From assembly GCF_900089775.1 (NCBI RefSeq), contig NZ_FLOB01000001.1, forward strand, positions 806,001-870,000: a stretch of DNA of 64,000 nucleotides, given 5' to 3'. Positions 27,904 to 37,747 of this stretch are shown here, piece after piece (within the stretch, counting starts at the first letter, position 1; the number at the start of each line of letters is the position of its first letter). Below the pieces are notes generated by a model. The model did not search any database, was not told where the DNA came from, and saw only the letters and a program-made list of their open reading frames with translations. A program made the position numbers and the translations under genes. This DNA comes from Marinomonas spartinae. Its GTDB lineage: Bacteria; Pseudomonadota; Gammaproteobacteria; Pseudomonadales; Marinomonadaceae.

Positions 27904-28042
27904 CCAGCTGCAGTCACTGAAACTGCTTACTATCACTGCACAATAATTTAAAATTTTCAATCTCTTTTCTATCACACTGTTTGCATATTTTAATGTTTTC
28001 CACTAACATCGTTCAGCTGATGAACGCTGCCTCAAGTCAAAC

Positions 28043-28048
28043 TATAAT
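28043..28048 (+). promoter_or_regulatory. Candidate -10 box for the polysaccharide locus
   Basis: A perfect tataat lies 47 bases before the regulator start, with only a weak -35 match 17 bases upstream. It is the best promoter candidate in the gap. Confidence 0.4.
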
Positions 28049-28094
28049 ACGTATAGGCTAATGTCTTAATGTTGAGTAAAGGGTAGTTTTTTAC

Positions 28095-28418
28095 ATGCTA
28101 ACAGATGAATACCGCTACAAAATTTTAAAAGAACTACAGTTAGATCCGAATGTGAGTCAGCGAGAACTGGCGAAGCGCTTGGGTATTAGCTTAGGTAAAG
28201 TGAATTTTTGTTTAAAGGCCTTAATTGAAAAAGGTTTAATAAAAGTAGAGAACTTTAGGAGTAATACAAAAAAAGTAGGTTACCTTTACTTTCTTACCCC
28301 TAAGGGGATAGAAGTAAAAGTATCATTGACTCAAAAATTTTTGAAACGAAAAATTGAAGAGTACGATGCTCTGGAAAAAGAAATAGAACGGCTTCGTTTG
28401 GATGTTAAAAAGAATTAG
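28095..28418 (+). CDS. MarR-type EPS-associated transcriptional regulator
   Basis: A 107-residue protein with a winged helix-turn-helix in the first 70 residues (SQRELAKRLGISLGKVNFCLKALIEKGLIKV) and a C-terminal helix rich in Glu/Arg. It fits the small MarR-like regulators that sit at the head of exopolysaccharide or O-antigen clusters. Here it is the first gene of a 20 kb plus-strand polysaccharide locus, followed 38 bases later by an epimerase. Its target is probably the locus promoter (inference). Confidence 0.85.
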   Translation: MLTDEYRYKILKELQLDPNVSQRELAKRLGISLGKVNFCLKALIEKGLIKVENFRSNTKKVGYLYFLTPKGIEVKVSLTQKFLKRKIEEYDALEKEIERLRLDVKKN

Positions 28419-28456
28419 TGTTGGTTTATATTATTAAAAATGGAAACAATAAAACT

Positions 28457-29443
28457 ATGAAATTTCTGGTGACGGGAGCCGCAGGCTTTATTGGAATGTA
28501 TACGTGTAAACGCCTTTTGGAAGCAGGACATGATGTAGTTGGGTTGGATAGTTTAAATGCTTACTATACTCCTAAGTTAAAACAACATCGTTTAGAGAAG
28601 ATATTATCTTATTCTAACTTTCGATTTATCAGAATGGATCTTTCTGATCGAGAGGCTATATCTCGGTTGTTTGCAGATGAGCATTTCCAACGTGTGGTTC
28701 ATTTAGCAGCTCAGGCTGGTGTACGTTATTCTTTAGAAGCTCCGTTTGATTATGTAGATAGCAATTTGGTTGGTATGATGACTATTTTAGAGGGATGTCG
28801 TCATAATAATATTGAGCACCTTGTTTATGCATCATCCAGTTCTGTTTACGGTATGAGCACTAAGGTTCCTTTTAATGAGTTAGATGCAGTTGATCATCCT
28901 GTATCACTTTATGCTGCGACGAAAAAAGCTAATGAGTTGATGGCCCACTCTTATTCACACCTTTATAATATTCCAACGACAGGGTTGCGCTTTTTTACAG
29001 TCTATGGGCCCGGTGGTCGCCCTGATATGGCTCCATGGTTATTTACTGAAGCAATACTGAAAGATCAGCCGATTAAAGTCTTTAATCACGGTGAGATGAT
29101 GCGAGATTTCACGTACATCGATGATATTGTCGAAGGTGTCATTCGCATTCAAAATGTCATTCCGAAAGGTAAGAACACCTCAGCCCCTTACGCTATTTAC
29201 AATATTGGTAATAACCAACCGATCCAGCTGTCCGAGTTTATCGAAGCTATTGAGACTGCATGTGGAAAACAAGCCGAGAAAGTTTATATGGATATGCAGC
29301 CAGGTGATGTGCAACAAACTTACGCTGACACAGAGCAGCTTGAGATCGCTGTAGGATATAAACCCTCCACGACTATACAAGAAGGCATGATTAAGTTTGT
29401 CGACTGGTATAAAACCTTTAAACATGAATTAAACGGATTATAA
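28457..29443 (+). CDS. UDP-glucuronate 4-epimerase-like NAD-dependent epimerase
   Basis: The ATG at 28457 is chosen because it starts [13 protein letters not shown]; the frame opens 39 bases earlier without a good start. The 328-residue product is an extended SDR: GAAGFIG NAD loop, [22 protein letters not shown] and YAATKKANE (catalytic Tyr and Lys). The [10 protein letters not shown] and RPDMAPWLF segments are those of CapI/LpsL/WcaG-type UDP-GlcA 4-epimerases, which make UDP-galacturonate. Ugd is the next gene and supplies its substrate. Confidence 0.88.
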   Translation: MKFLVTGAAGFIGMYTCKRLLEAGHDVVGLDSLNAYYTPKLKQHRLEKILSYSNFRFIRMDLSDREAISRLFADEHFQRVVHLAAQAGVRYSLEAPFDYVDSNLVGMMTILEGCRHNNIEHLVYASSSSVYGMSTKVPFNELDAVDHPVSLYAATKKANELMAHSYSHLYNIPTTGLRFFTVYGPGGRPDMAPWLFTEAILKDQPIKVFNHGEMMRDFTYIDDIVEGVIRIQNVIPKGKNTSAPYAIYNIGNNQPIQLSEFIEAIETACGKQAEKVYMDMQPGDVQQTYADTEQLEIAVGYKPSTTIQEGMIKFVDWYKTFKHELNGL

Positions 29444-29445
29444 AA

Positions 29446-30612
29446 ATGAAAATCGCCATTGCTGGAACGGGTTATGTAGGGTTATCTAATGCAATGCTGT
29501 TAGCACAAAATAACAATGTGGTTGCAATCGATATTGTTCCTGAAAAAGTAGCAATGTTAAATAATAAGCAGTCTCCTATTGTTGATGCCGAGATAGAATA
29601 CTTTTTGTCAAACAAATTGCTTAGCTTTGCAGCGACAATGGATAAGATGGAAGCCTATAAAGATGCAGATTTTGTTATAATTGCAACTCCAACTGATTAT
29701 GATCCGAATACAAATTACTTCAATACTAAGTCAGTTGAAAGTGTTATTCAAGATGTGTTAGCTATAAATCCAAATGCTGTTATGGTTATTAAATCTACGG
29801 TGCCAGTAGGGTACACCGAGAGTGTGAATAAAAAATTTAATATCAAAAATATTTTCTTCTCGCCGGAGTTTTTGCGTGAAGGTAAAGCACTTTATGACAA
29901 TTTATATCCTTCTCGTATTATAGTAGGTGAACGCTCTTCAAGGGCTGAAGTTTTTGCTGGTTTGCTTAAACAGGGGGCTATAAAAAAGAATATAGAAATA
30001 CTTTTTACCGATAGTACAGAGGCTGAAGCGGTTAAACTCTTTTCGAATACTTATTTAGCACTTCGCGTTGCTTACTTTAATGAACTAGATACTTATTGTG
30101 AATCTCACGGACTAGATACCAAGCAAATTATTGATGGGGTTTCGCTAGACCCTCGTATTGGCAATCACTATAATAACCCAAGCTTCGGTTATGGGGGGTA
30201 TTGTTTGCCAAAAGATACTAAACAGTTGCTAGCAAACTATCAGGATGTTCCAAATAATTTAATTAGAGCTATTGTTGATTCTAATTCAACACGTAAAGAC
30301 TTTATTGCGGACTCTATTATTAAACGTAATCCTAAAGTCGTTGGGATATACAGACTTGTTATGAAAACAGATAGTGATAATTTTAGAGCATCGGCAATTC
30401 AAGGTGTCATGAAACGGATAAAAGCGAAAGGAATTGAAGTGATTATTTATGAGCCTGCATTAACTAAAAGTGAATTCTTTAACTCAAAAGTGTTTTTAAG
30501 TTTAAGTGATTTTAAAAAAGAATCAGACTTGATTATTACAAATAGAAGAGACTCTCTGTTAGATGATGTTGTTAGTAAGGTATATACAAGAGATATTTTT
30601 AAAGAAGATTAA
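29446..30612 (+). CDS. ugd: Ugd, UDP-glucose 6-dehydrogenase
   Basis: A 388-residue enzyme with an N-terminal Rossmann loop ([10 protein letters not shown]), STVPVG, FLREG and the catalytic cysteine Cys253 in [14 protein letters not shown]. It oxidises UDP-glucose to UDP-glucuronate with two NAD. The short E. coli-type form without a C-terminal extension is seen. It starts 3 bases after the epimerase stop, so the pair supplies UDP-GlcA and UDP-GalA to the polymer. Confidence 0.96.
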   Translation: MKIAIAGTGYVGLSNAMLLAQNNNVVAIDIVPEKVAMLNNKQSPIVDAEIEYFLSNKLLSFAATMDKMEAYKDADFVIIATPTDYDPNTNYFNTKSVESVIQDVLAINPNAVMVIKSTVPVGYTESVNKKFNIKNIFFSPEFLREGKALYDNLYPSRIIVGERSSRAEVFAGLLKQGAIKKNIEILFTDSTEAEAVKLFSNTYLALRVAYFNELDTYCESHGLDTKQIIDGVSLDPRIGNHYNNPSFGYGGYCLPKDTKQLLANYQDVPNNLIRAIVDSNSTRKDFIADSIIKRNPKVVGIYRLVMKTDSDNFRASAIQGVMKRIKAKGIEVIIYEPALTKSEFFNSKVFLSLSDFKKESDLIITNRRDSLLDDVVSKVYTRDIFKED

Positions 30613-30654
30613 TCTAGTAATATTTTTAAATAGAGTGTTTGTTGGAAGAAAATT

Positions 30655-31515
30655 GTGAAAAAAATAGAAATTGAGTTAAGTGGTGGGTTAGGTAATCAGC
30701 TTTTTCAATATGCTAAATTTATAGATATGAAAGATAACTTGTCAAAAAACGAATTTGAAGTCTTTTTAGTCGAAAAAAAATTATCTCTAGAGTTTAAAGC
30801 GCGTTGTAGGTGTCGTCTAAGTGAATTATTGGAATTAGGTTCTGGTTTTTTTGTTAAAAAAAGTTTTTTTAGAGATTTTTTGTTTTTTTTAAATAAAAAA
30901 AATATTTTGAAAAAATATGCTCTTTATGAAGATGATTGGTGGAAAGTCAAAGGTGAATTTGGTCTTGAAAGTTTAAATTTTAAATCTGATGTGAGAGTGA
31001 GGAGTTTATTTCAGAAAAAGCCATCTCTTAAAAGTCTCAACATAATAAAAAAAGAATATCTTAGTAAAGAAAAAAATAAAGAGTGTTTGTTTAACTTGGA
31101 TGAGGCTTATTCCGTTATTCACATTAGACTAGGGGATTATTTGACAAGTAGGGTTGCTATTGAAGAAATAGGGGTTTTACCAGAGAAATATTTTAAAGTT
31201 GCGTATGAAAAAATTTTAGAGAAAAGTAAAAATTTATATATTGTTACAAATGGCTCAGTTGGAGAAGTTAAAAAAATATTTGGAGAAGAGTTTCCTGAAG
31301 AGAGAGTTGTAAATAATCTTAATGATATTGATTCTTTTTGTTTTATTTCAGGTGCTGAGTTTATTGCAATTGCAAACAGCACTTTCTCTTTGTGGGCTGC
31401 ATATTTATCTGATGCTCGTAAAGTGTATTGTCCAAGTAAATGGATGATAAGTAAAGATATAAAAAAAGATTTCAAGGGTCTATATTTTGATGATTGGGAA
31501 ATTATTTCTTATTAG
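30655..31515 (+). CDS. GT11-family glycosyltransferase (fucosyl/colitosyltransferase-like)
   Basis: A 286-residue protein with a GTG start and ggaag upstream. Two GT11 signatures are visible: the N-terminal IELSGGLGNQLFQYA and the HIRLGDYL loop (HxRxxD-type nucleotide-binding motif), plus a C-terminal FIAIANSTFSLWAA. GT11 enzymes transfer L-fucose in alpha-1,2 linkage from GDP-fucose. As this locus makes GDP-colitose (3-deoxy-fucose) and not clearly GDP-fucose, I infer that it transfers colitose. The base composition is strikingly A+T-rich. Confidence 0.82.
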   Translation: MKKIEIELSGGLGNQLFQYAKFIDMKDNLSKNEFEVFLVEKKLSLEFKARCRCRLSELLELGSGFFVKKSFFRDFLFFLNKKNILKKYALYEDDWWKVKGEFGLESLNFKSDVRVRSLFQKKPSLKSLNIIKKEYLSKEKNKECLFNLDEAYSVIHIRLGDYLTSRVAIEEIGVLPEKYFKVAYEKILEKSKNLYIVTNGSVGEVKKIFGEEFPEERVVNNLNDIDSFCFISGAEFIAIANSTFSLWAAYLSDARKVYCPSKWMISKDIKKDFKGLYFDDWEIISY

Positions 31516-32569
31516 AGTTTTTTTAGAGGGATTACCTCAAGCAATATATTTTATATCTATGATATTGGGAGGGTATTATTCTACTCCTCTTTTATGGGGT
31601 AAAATAATAGCGTGCAATGCGATTATTACTATTGCCAATGCATTTGACTTCGGTAGAATTCAAATGATATTGTCAAATACATCAAGTAAGACTCTATCTT
31701 TTTTTAGGTATTTTTTGTCTTTTTTTGCTCTTGTTTTATTCGCTTATTTTCTAAATAAAAGTATAGATGTTAAGTATATTTTGTTGGCTTCATTTCTTGG
31801 TTTTTTAACTGTTTATAAGCAACATGAAATGGCTTTAATTTCTGTTTCTGGAAATGATGTATTTTATCAAAAGACAAATTTTATTATTTCACTGATTAAA
31901 TCTTTTGCTATTGTTTTTGCTGGTTTTTTTGGGGATTTACTTTATTTTTTAATTATTTATTTAATTGGTATGTTAGTACTAGTCTACCCTATAAAAATTG
32001 ATTTTGATAATTCCCGGCTCCTTAGAAATAAGTTGCAAAAAAATGAGTTGTATATTGGGGTAATGAGTTTCTTGGGCCTGTTAACTCATACAATTGATAA
32101 AATGTCTCTTTATCAATATGTAGAGCATGAAAATATAAAGCTATATTCTTTTATTTCCGTTTTTTCTGTTGGTTTGATGTTTCTATCTGCGCTATGGTTT
32201 AGAAACACTTCCAAAGGGAAGGCTTTTTTTTGGAGTATAATTATACTATATTGCCTTTTGTTTTTATTTTTTACTTTTGTTTTGTACATGTATTCACCTG
32301 TTTCGTTTAACATGAGAGTGATTTTTTATTGCCTTATAATGTTTATCTGGGGAGGGGTGAACATTAGCCTTCAAAATGTATATAAAAAGGACTTTCTAAA
32401 TGGAACTTTTTTATCTAGAATAATAATGGGTGTTATCCCAATTATTGTATTGCTTTTATTGTTGCTCTTGAAGTCGAGTTTGTCTTTGCAAATTTATTGG
32501 GGGGCAATGGTTTTAGCTCAACTTATTTACCTATCAACTCGATTAAAGTGTTTTAGTCTTTTTTCTTAA
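31490..32569 (+). CDS. wzx: Wzx-like O-unit flippase
   Basis: The ATG at 31490 overlaps the GT11 gene by 26 bases. The 359-residue product is almost entirely hydrophobic, with about ten predicted membrane helices, short basic loops and no recognised enzyme motif. Being somewhat shorter than typical Wzx (about 400-430) it could be a degenerate or atypical member, but a polytopic protein in this position is best read as the O-unit flippase that moves lipid-linked repeat units to the periplasm. No other flippase candidate lies in the locus. Confidence 0.7.
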   Translation: MIGKLFLIRVFLEGLPQAIYFISMILGGYYSTPLLWGKIIACNAIITIANAFDFGRIQMILSNTSSKTLSFFRYFLSFFALVLFAYFLNKSIDVKYILLASFLGFLTVYKQHEMALISVSGNDVFYQKTNFIISLIKSFAIVFAGFFGDLLYFLIIYLIGMLVLVYPIKIDFDNSRLLRNKLQKNELYIGVMSFLGLLTHTIDKMSLYQYVEHENIKLYSFISVFSVGLMFLSALWFRNTSKGKAFFWSIIILYCLLFLFFTFVLYMYSPVSFNMRVIFYCLIMFIWGGVNISLQNVYKKDFLNGTFLSRIIMGVIPIIVLLLLLLLKSSLSLQIYWGAMVLAQLIYLSTRLKCFSLFS

Positions 32570-32586
32570 ATTAAGTGGTTAATATA

Positions 32587-34479
32587 ATGTGTGGTATATC
32601 AGGTTTTGTTGATTTTAAACGAAGAGGGAATGAGATTTTAACAGATATGATAGCTTCTATAAATCATAGAGGGCCTGATGATCAAGGATGTTATTTCTTC
32701 TCATCTGAACAATATTCTGGTGGTCTTGCTCATGCTCGCTTATCTATTTTGGACTTGAGTAAAAATGGTCATCAGCCTATGTGTTTCGAGAGCTTAGTGA
32801 TGATTTATAATGGAGAGGTATATAATTTCAAAGAAATTCGGCTGGAACTAGAAGGTAAGGGCTACAGTTTTGACTCTAATTCAGATACTGAAGTATTGCT
32901 AAAATCGTATCATTGTTGGGGAGCCGAAGCTGTTAATAAATTTAATGGTATGTTTGCTATTGTAATCTTTGATAAAGCTTTAAATAAAATTATTATGTTT
33001 AGAGATAGATCGGGAGTAAAACCTTTATACTGGTTTAAAAAAGATGATCTTTTTATGTTTTCTAGTGAGCTTAAAAGTTTTCATCAACATCCTGGATTCT
33101 CTAAAGAGCTTAACAATGACTCATTATCTTTATACTTACAACATGGCTATATTCCACAGCCCCATACAATTTTCAGAAATACATATAAGTTAGAAGCAGG
33201 GCATTTTTTAGAATTGGATTTGCGTAATTTTAAATGTAAAACTAATAAATATTGGGATGTTATTGATTTTTATAATAAACCAAAGATAAAAATTAGCGAA
33301 GAGGAGGCTTTATGTGAAACAGAAACTCTTTTAAAATCTGCTTGTGAATACCGTATGGTTTCTGATGTTCCTGTGGGGGTGTTCTTAAGTGGTGGGTATG
33401 ACTCTTCTGCTGTTACAGCATTATTACAATCAACTAGAACTGAAAAGCTTAAAACATTTTCCATTGGATTTAATGAAGAGCGTTTTAATGAGGCTCATTA
33501 TGCCAAAAAAGTCGCAAATTATTTAGGTACTGAACATACTGAATATTATTGTACTCAAAAAGATGCGTTGAATATTATCCCTAATTTACCCAATATTTGG
33601 GATGAACCATTTGGTGATGTTTCTGCAATTCCAACAACTTTGGTGAGTCAGCTTGCAAGGAAAAATGTTACCGTTAGTCTTAGTGCCGATGGCGGAGATG
33701 AAATATTTGCTGGCTATGATAAGTATCAACAAATATTAAAGTTACAAGGTATTTTTACCCCTATTCCTTGCAAAAAAACAATATCAAATATTCTTGATTT
33801 TGCTTATCCTCATATAACTAAATTTTATAAAAAAAATGAAAATTTTAATCGTAGGTATAATAAAGCAGCTTTAATGCTTGCTACGACTAATGAGTCTGAA
33901 AAGCTAAAATTAATTAGCTGTTATTTTACACCAAAGGAAATAAATGAGCTGTTAAATACTGAATTTGGGGTTGTTAATACTTGTTTTGACGATATTGAAA
34001 ACCTAAATAGCAATTTGGGCTCTTTAGATAAAATGTTAGCGATTGATTATAAAACATATCAATCGGATGATATTTTAACGAAAGTTGATAGAGCTACAAT
34101 GTCTGTTGGTCTTGAAGGGAGGGAACCTCTTTTAGACTATCGTTTGATTGAATTCATTGCACAATTAGACCCTTCTCTTAAAATTAAGTCTGGTGAGAAA
34201 AAATACTTATTAAAAACTATAGTCCATAAGTATATTCCCAAAGAAATTATGGATAGACCAAAGATGGGTTTTGGTGTACCAATAAGTGATTGGTTTAAAG
34301 ATGAGTTAAAAGAATTGCTAATGTTTTATTTAGAGGAGGGTAGACTTCTACAGTCTAAAATTTTTAATGTCTCTAAAGTTATATCCATTCGTGATAGTTA
34401 TTTACTAGGAAATGATGCGAATGTCAATAAAGTTTGGTGTTTGTTAATGTTTGAACTTTGGAGAGAAAAATGGATGTGA
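32587..34479 (+). CDS. Asparagine-synthase-like glutamine amidotransferase (AsnB family)
   Basis: The ATG at 32587 gives MCGISGF, so Cys2 is the class II amidotransferase nucleophile. The C-terminal half has the ATP-pyrophosphatase loop FLSGGYDSSAV and SLSADGGDEIFAGY, with DILTKVDRATMSVGLEGREPLLD further on. The 630-residue length fits AsnB/WbpS-type proteins. In O-antigen loci such proteins usually amidate the carboxyl of a uronic acid residue rather than making asparagine. Ugd and a UDP-GlcA epimerase in the same locus supply such a residue. Confidence 0.88.
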   Translation: MCGISGFVDFKRRGNEILTDMIASINHRGPDDQGCYFFSSEQYSGGLAHARLSILDLSKNGHQPMCFESLVMIYNGEVYNFKEIRLELEGKGYSFDSNSDTEVLLKSYHCWGAEAVNKFNGMFAIVIFDKALNKIIMFRDRSGVKPLYWFKKDDLFMFSSELKSFHQHPGFSKELNNDSLSLYLQHGYIPQPHTIFRNTYKLEAGHFLELDLRNFKCKTNKYWDVIDFYNKPKIKISEEEALCETETLLKSACEYRMVSDVPVGVFLSGGYDSSAVTALLQSTRTEKLKTFSIGFNEERFNEAHYAKKVANYLGTEHTEYYCTQKDALNIIPNLPNIWDEPFGDVSAIPTTLVSQLARKNVTVSLSADGGDEIFAGYDKYQQILKLQGIFTPIPCKKTISNILDFAYPHITKFYKKNENFNRRYNKAALMLATTNESEKLKLISCYFTPKEINELLNTEFGVVNTCFDDIENLNSNLGSLDKMLAIDYKTYQSDDILTKVDRATMSVGLEGREPLLDYRLIEFIAQLDPSLKIKSGEKKYLLKTIVHKYIPKEIMDRPKMGFGVPISDWFKDELKELLMFYLEEGRLLQSKIFNVSKVISIRDSYLLGNDANVNKVWCLLMFELWREKWM

Positions 34480-35576
34480 CAAAAAAGATAACTATTGTAA
34501 TTGGTAATCTTTTTGGAGGGGGAACTGAAAGAGTAGCACTTAATTTAGCTAAATTTTTAGCTCATAAAGGGATTGAGATTGACTTAGTTACTTTTTCTAG
34601 TAATGAGAACATAACTTTCTTAAAAGAAAATAATTTACGCTTAAATATAATTTTAATGAATGCTAAAAGCGCTAAGACTGCAGTTTTTGATCTTTTTTTA
34701 TATTTTTTTAAAAATAAACAAGCACAGATACTAGTCTTTACATATGAACTATCTGTGTTGTGTGTGCTGCTTAAAATTTTTTTTAGAAAAATATATGTCG
34801 TTTCAAGAAATAATAATACTTTTTCAAAAGAAATTGATAGCAGTAATAGTTTTTATCGTAGTGTCATAAAAAAAGTCATTAAAATTTTTTATAAAAAAGT
34901 TGATTTTGTTATAAATCAATGTGAAGGTATGCAAATTGATTTGTTAAATAATTTTCCAGATTTAGCTTGTTGTTGTAAAGTGATAAATAATCCAGTTTTT
35001 TTAGATGATATTTTAGGTGAATATGATAATAGGGATATTCCTAAAAAATTTATATTATGCGTTGGTCGTTTAGAAAAGCAAAAAGGTTTTGATAAGGCAA
35101 TTGAGGCTTTTAGTTTTTTATCTAAAAAAAATGATATTGATTTATTAATAATAGGTAAAGGTAAAGAAGAAAATGAGTTGAAAAAACTTGCTAATAAATT
35201 TGGATTAAAAGAAAGAGTTAAGTTTTTAGGGTTCCAGAAAGATATACATTTTTTTTATGAGAAAGCATTATTAACACTTCTGACATCTCAGTATGAAGGA
35301 TTCCCAAACGTATTGTTGGAGTCAATATCCTTAGGGACTCCAGTTGTAAGTTTTGATTGTCCTAATGGACCTAACGAAATTATTCTCAATGGAGTAAATG
35401 GGTACTTAGTTGATATCGGGAATACTTTGATGTTATCAGAAAAAATTGAAAAGATACTAAATTATCCGCTTGATAAAGATAGTATTATTGCAACATCTCA
35501 AAAATACACTATTGAAGTTATAGCGGAAGAGTTTTTGGCGGTTTTTTCAAATAAAGAAAAGAGTTCAACTACGTGA
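34470..35576 (+). CDS. GT4-family glycosyltransferase
   Basis: A 368-residue GT-B enzyme; the ATG at 34470 has ggagag 5 bases upstream and overlaps the amidotransferase stop. N-terminal FGGGTERVALNLAKFLAHKG and C-terminal ILCVGRLEKQKGFDKAIEAF, EGFPNVLLESISLGTPVVSFDCPNGPNEII are standard for group 1 transferases; the NxxPNEI end resembles WcaL/AmsD-type enzymes that transfer hexosamines or hexoses. The donor is unknown. The gene is very A+T-rich and part of the divergent core. Confidence 0.85.
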   Translation: MDVTKKITIVIGNLFGGGTERVALNLAKFLAHKGIEIDLVTFSSNENITFLKENNLRLNIILMNAKSAKTAVFDLFLYFFKNKQAQILVFTYELSVLCVLLKIFFRKIYVVSRNNNTFSKEIDSSNSFYRSVIKKVIKIFYKKVDFVINQCEGMQIDLLNNFPDLACCCKVINNPVFLDDILGEYDNRDIPKKFILCVGRLEKQKGFDKAIEAFSFLSKKNDIDLLIIGKGKEENELKKLANKFGLKERVKFLGFQKDIHFFYEKALLTLLTSQYEGFPNVLLESISLGTPVVSFDCPNGPNEIILNGVNGYLVDIGNTLMLSEKIEKILNYPLDKDSIIATSQKYTIEVIAEEFLAVFSNKEKSSTT

Positions 35577-36694
35577 TTCTAATTTTATTTTATTCTACTA
35601 TTTCTTTTTTATGTTTTAGTATATATATGAAACGTAATAACTATATGTTTCTTTTTTATACTATAGGCCTTGGTATGATTTTTTTATCAGGAATGAGGTC
35701 AATTGGCTTTGGTGCTGATGATTTAAATTATGCCAACCTTTTTTTAAATATAGATAATATTTTGCCAAGTTTTGTAGGTGGTTATAATTTTTCTCACGTA
35801 AATATGTCCCCTTTTTTGGTATATTTTGCAAAAATAATCCATTTGTTTTTCGATGATTCAAGTGTATTTTTTTTATGTGTTGCTTTTCTATCTATATGGC
35901 TGAAGCTTTATTCCATTTCAAGGCTCTCTTTGTTTCCATTTATTAGTTTATTGCTTTATTTTTCAAACTTATATTTTCAAATGGATTTAAATCAAATTAG
36001 AGCGGGGTTATCTCTTGGTTTTTTGTTTTTATCTTTTTTATTTTTGATACAAAATAGATTTATTTTTTCTTTGCTTTTTTCCTTTTTTGCAATTTTAACT
36101 CACATATCTGCATTGGTTTTTTTGCCATGTTACTTTTTTGTGCAAAAAGAGTTTAGAAGAAATTTTTATTTTTTTATTTTGATTGTTGCATATCTAGTAT
36201 CAATTTATGGATTGGGGCATGCTTTGTCAATAACCACATCAAGCATTCCTTTTTTAGGTGAGAAAATTTCTTATTATCTTGAAATTTCTAAATATAATAA
36301 TGCGCTAAGCTTTTTTGATATTGTTAATGTAAAGAATAGTTTTATTGTTATTTTTGCATTAATATTTTTTTCTAGGTTGAAAGCTAAAAGTATCTATTTT
36401 TTACCAATATTTAATGTCTTCTTTTATAGTGTCGTCTTAAGGTATATTTTGGGGGATTTTTCTGTTTTAGCTGCAAGGTCTTCTATTATGTTGAATTTTT
36501 CTGAATGGTTGTTAGTTCCTATTTTTTTTACTATTTTTAAAAATAAACTAATACCTCTTATTCTGGTTTTGATTTATTGTTTTGTTGAGTTCTATATTCT
36601 TCTTTTAGCTCATAACTGGGCTGGGGATTTAGGTGTTATGTATTTAAAGGGAGATGTAAATGATTTGTTTTTTGGTGCCATCTTTAAAAGATAG
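35573..36694 (+). CDS. wzy: Wzy-like polymerase, EpsG family
   Basis: A 373-residue membrane protein from a GTG overlapping the previous stop by 4 bases. It has about ten hydrophobic helices, a SGMRSIGFGADDLNY segment in the first large loop and RAGLSLGFLFLS, both typical of EpsG-like polymerases that join lipid-linked repeat units outside the membrane. With Wzx, Wzz and WaaL in the window, it completes a Wzy-dependent pathway. The alternative, a ligase, is less likely because WaaL lies elsewhere. Confidence 0.72.
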   Translation: MILILFYSTISFLCFSIYMKRNNYMFLFYTIGLGMIFLSGMRSIGFGADDLNYANLFLNIDNILPSFVGGYNFSHVNMSPFLVYFAKIIHLFFDDSSVFFLCVAFLSIWLKLYSISRLSLFPFISLLLYFSNLYFQMDLNQIRAGLSLGFLFLSFLFLIQNRFIFSLLFSFFAILTHISALVFLPCYFFVQKEFRRNFYFFILIVAYLVSIYGLGHALSITTSSIPFLGEKISYYLEISKYNNALSFFDIVNVKNSFIVIFALIFFSRLKAKSIYFLPIFNVFFYSVVLRYILGDFSVLAARSSIMLNFSEWLLVPIFFTIFKNKLIPLILVLIYCFVEFYILLLAHNWAGDLGVMYLKGDVNDLFFGAIFKR

Positions 36695-37739
36695 TAGTCC
36701 AATAAGAGCTGCTATTGACTTAGCTCTAAATGTTAAGGAGAGTAAAGTTTTGGTCTTTGTTTTAGATGATTTTTCTATAGATGATTTAAATTATATTAAA
36801 ATCAATAAAGCAGGTATTAATGTTTTTTCTGCTCACTGGCAAGGTTGGTCAGATATTTTCCGTGTATTGAATAAAATAAATGAAGTTTTAAAATATGATA
36901 ATGGAGTGATTGTTTCTTTTTTATTTAGAGCTGATGTGGTTTTGTCTCTATTAAAAACACACTTTAAAAAAGTAAGCTCATTGCGGAATTCTTTTTGGGA
37001 AGAGTATGTGTCTGACTACGGCTTAATAAAAGGTAAAATGTATTCTTTTTTTCATCTTAAAGCACTCAAAGAAATGGATAAGGTTGTTGTTATGACCCCC
37101 GAAGTTGTGTCTTCTATGAGAAAATTTGGTGTCAAAAAGCATTGTTTGGTCCAAATAGAAAATTATTTAGATATTGATAGACTGAATTTAATTAAAGATG
37201 TAACTGTTGATTTTGGTTTTGATAATGTTAATCCTGTTTTTGTTTCTGTTTCTTCTTTTACTCCGAGGAAAAGAATTCCTGAATTGGTTGAGTCCTTTTT
37301 TAAATATTTGGAGTCTGGCGGGCAAGCCAATCTCGCTTTATTAGGAGAGGGACCTGATTTTCAAAAAGTAAAAAATATAGTTGATTCGAAAAAAAATCTT
37401 TCAAGTAGTGTAAAATTTTTAGGACAAGTTAAGGATGCCGTGCCTTATATTAAAGCTGCAGATGTGTTTGTTTTATCGTCATCTTCTGAGGGGATTTCTA
37501 GAGCTTTTATGGAAGCATTATATTTTCATAAAAAATGTTTGGTTAGCAGAATTTCAAGTAATGAATATATAGGAAGAGGTGAAGGGGTCTTTTTCTTCGA
37601 TGACTTTGATGGCTTATGTGATGGATTTAGCCTAGTTTTAAATTATGACGGTTTGCCAAGTAAGTTAACTGATTGTTTTCTGCCATGTACTGGTAGGAAA
37701 AGATATATAGATACTTTCTTATCACTTAATAAAAATTAG
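36660..37739 (+). CDS. GT4-family glycosyltransferase
   Basis: A 359-residue GT-B enzyme whose start overlaps wzy by 35 bases. The N-terminus ([24 protein letters not shown]) and the C-terminal [69 protein letters not shown] are typical of group 1 transferases. The nucleotide-sugar specificity cannot be read from sequence. It is the last gene of the very A+T-rich core before rfbB. Confidence 0.82.
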   Translation: MICFLVPSLKDSSPIRAAIDLALNVKESKVLVFVLDDFSIDDLNYIKINKAGINVFSAHWQGWSDIFRVLNKINEVLKYDNGVIVSFLFRADVVLSLLKTHFKKVSSLRNSFWEEYVSDYGLIKGKMYSFFHLKALKEMDKVVVMTPEVVSSMRKFGVKKHCLVQIENYLDIDRLNLIKDVTVDFGFDNVNPVFVSVSSFTPRKRIPELVESFFKYLESGGQANLALLGEGPDFQKVKNIVDSKKNLSSSVKFLGQVKDAVPYIKAADVFVLSSSSEGISRAFMEALYFHKKCLVSRISSNEYIGRGEGVFFFDDFDGLCDGFSLVLNYDGLPSKLTDCFLPCTGRKRYIDTFLSLNKN

Positions 37740-37747
37740 GCCTATTT

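Noticed and set aside
27745..28094. JUMPstart/ops RfaH element ahead of the polysaccharide locus
   Set aside because: The ggcggtagc core was not found on the plus strand.
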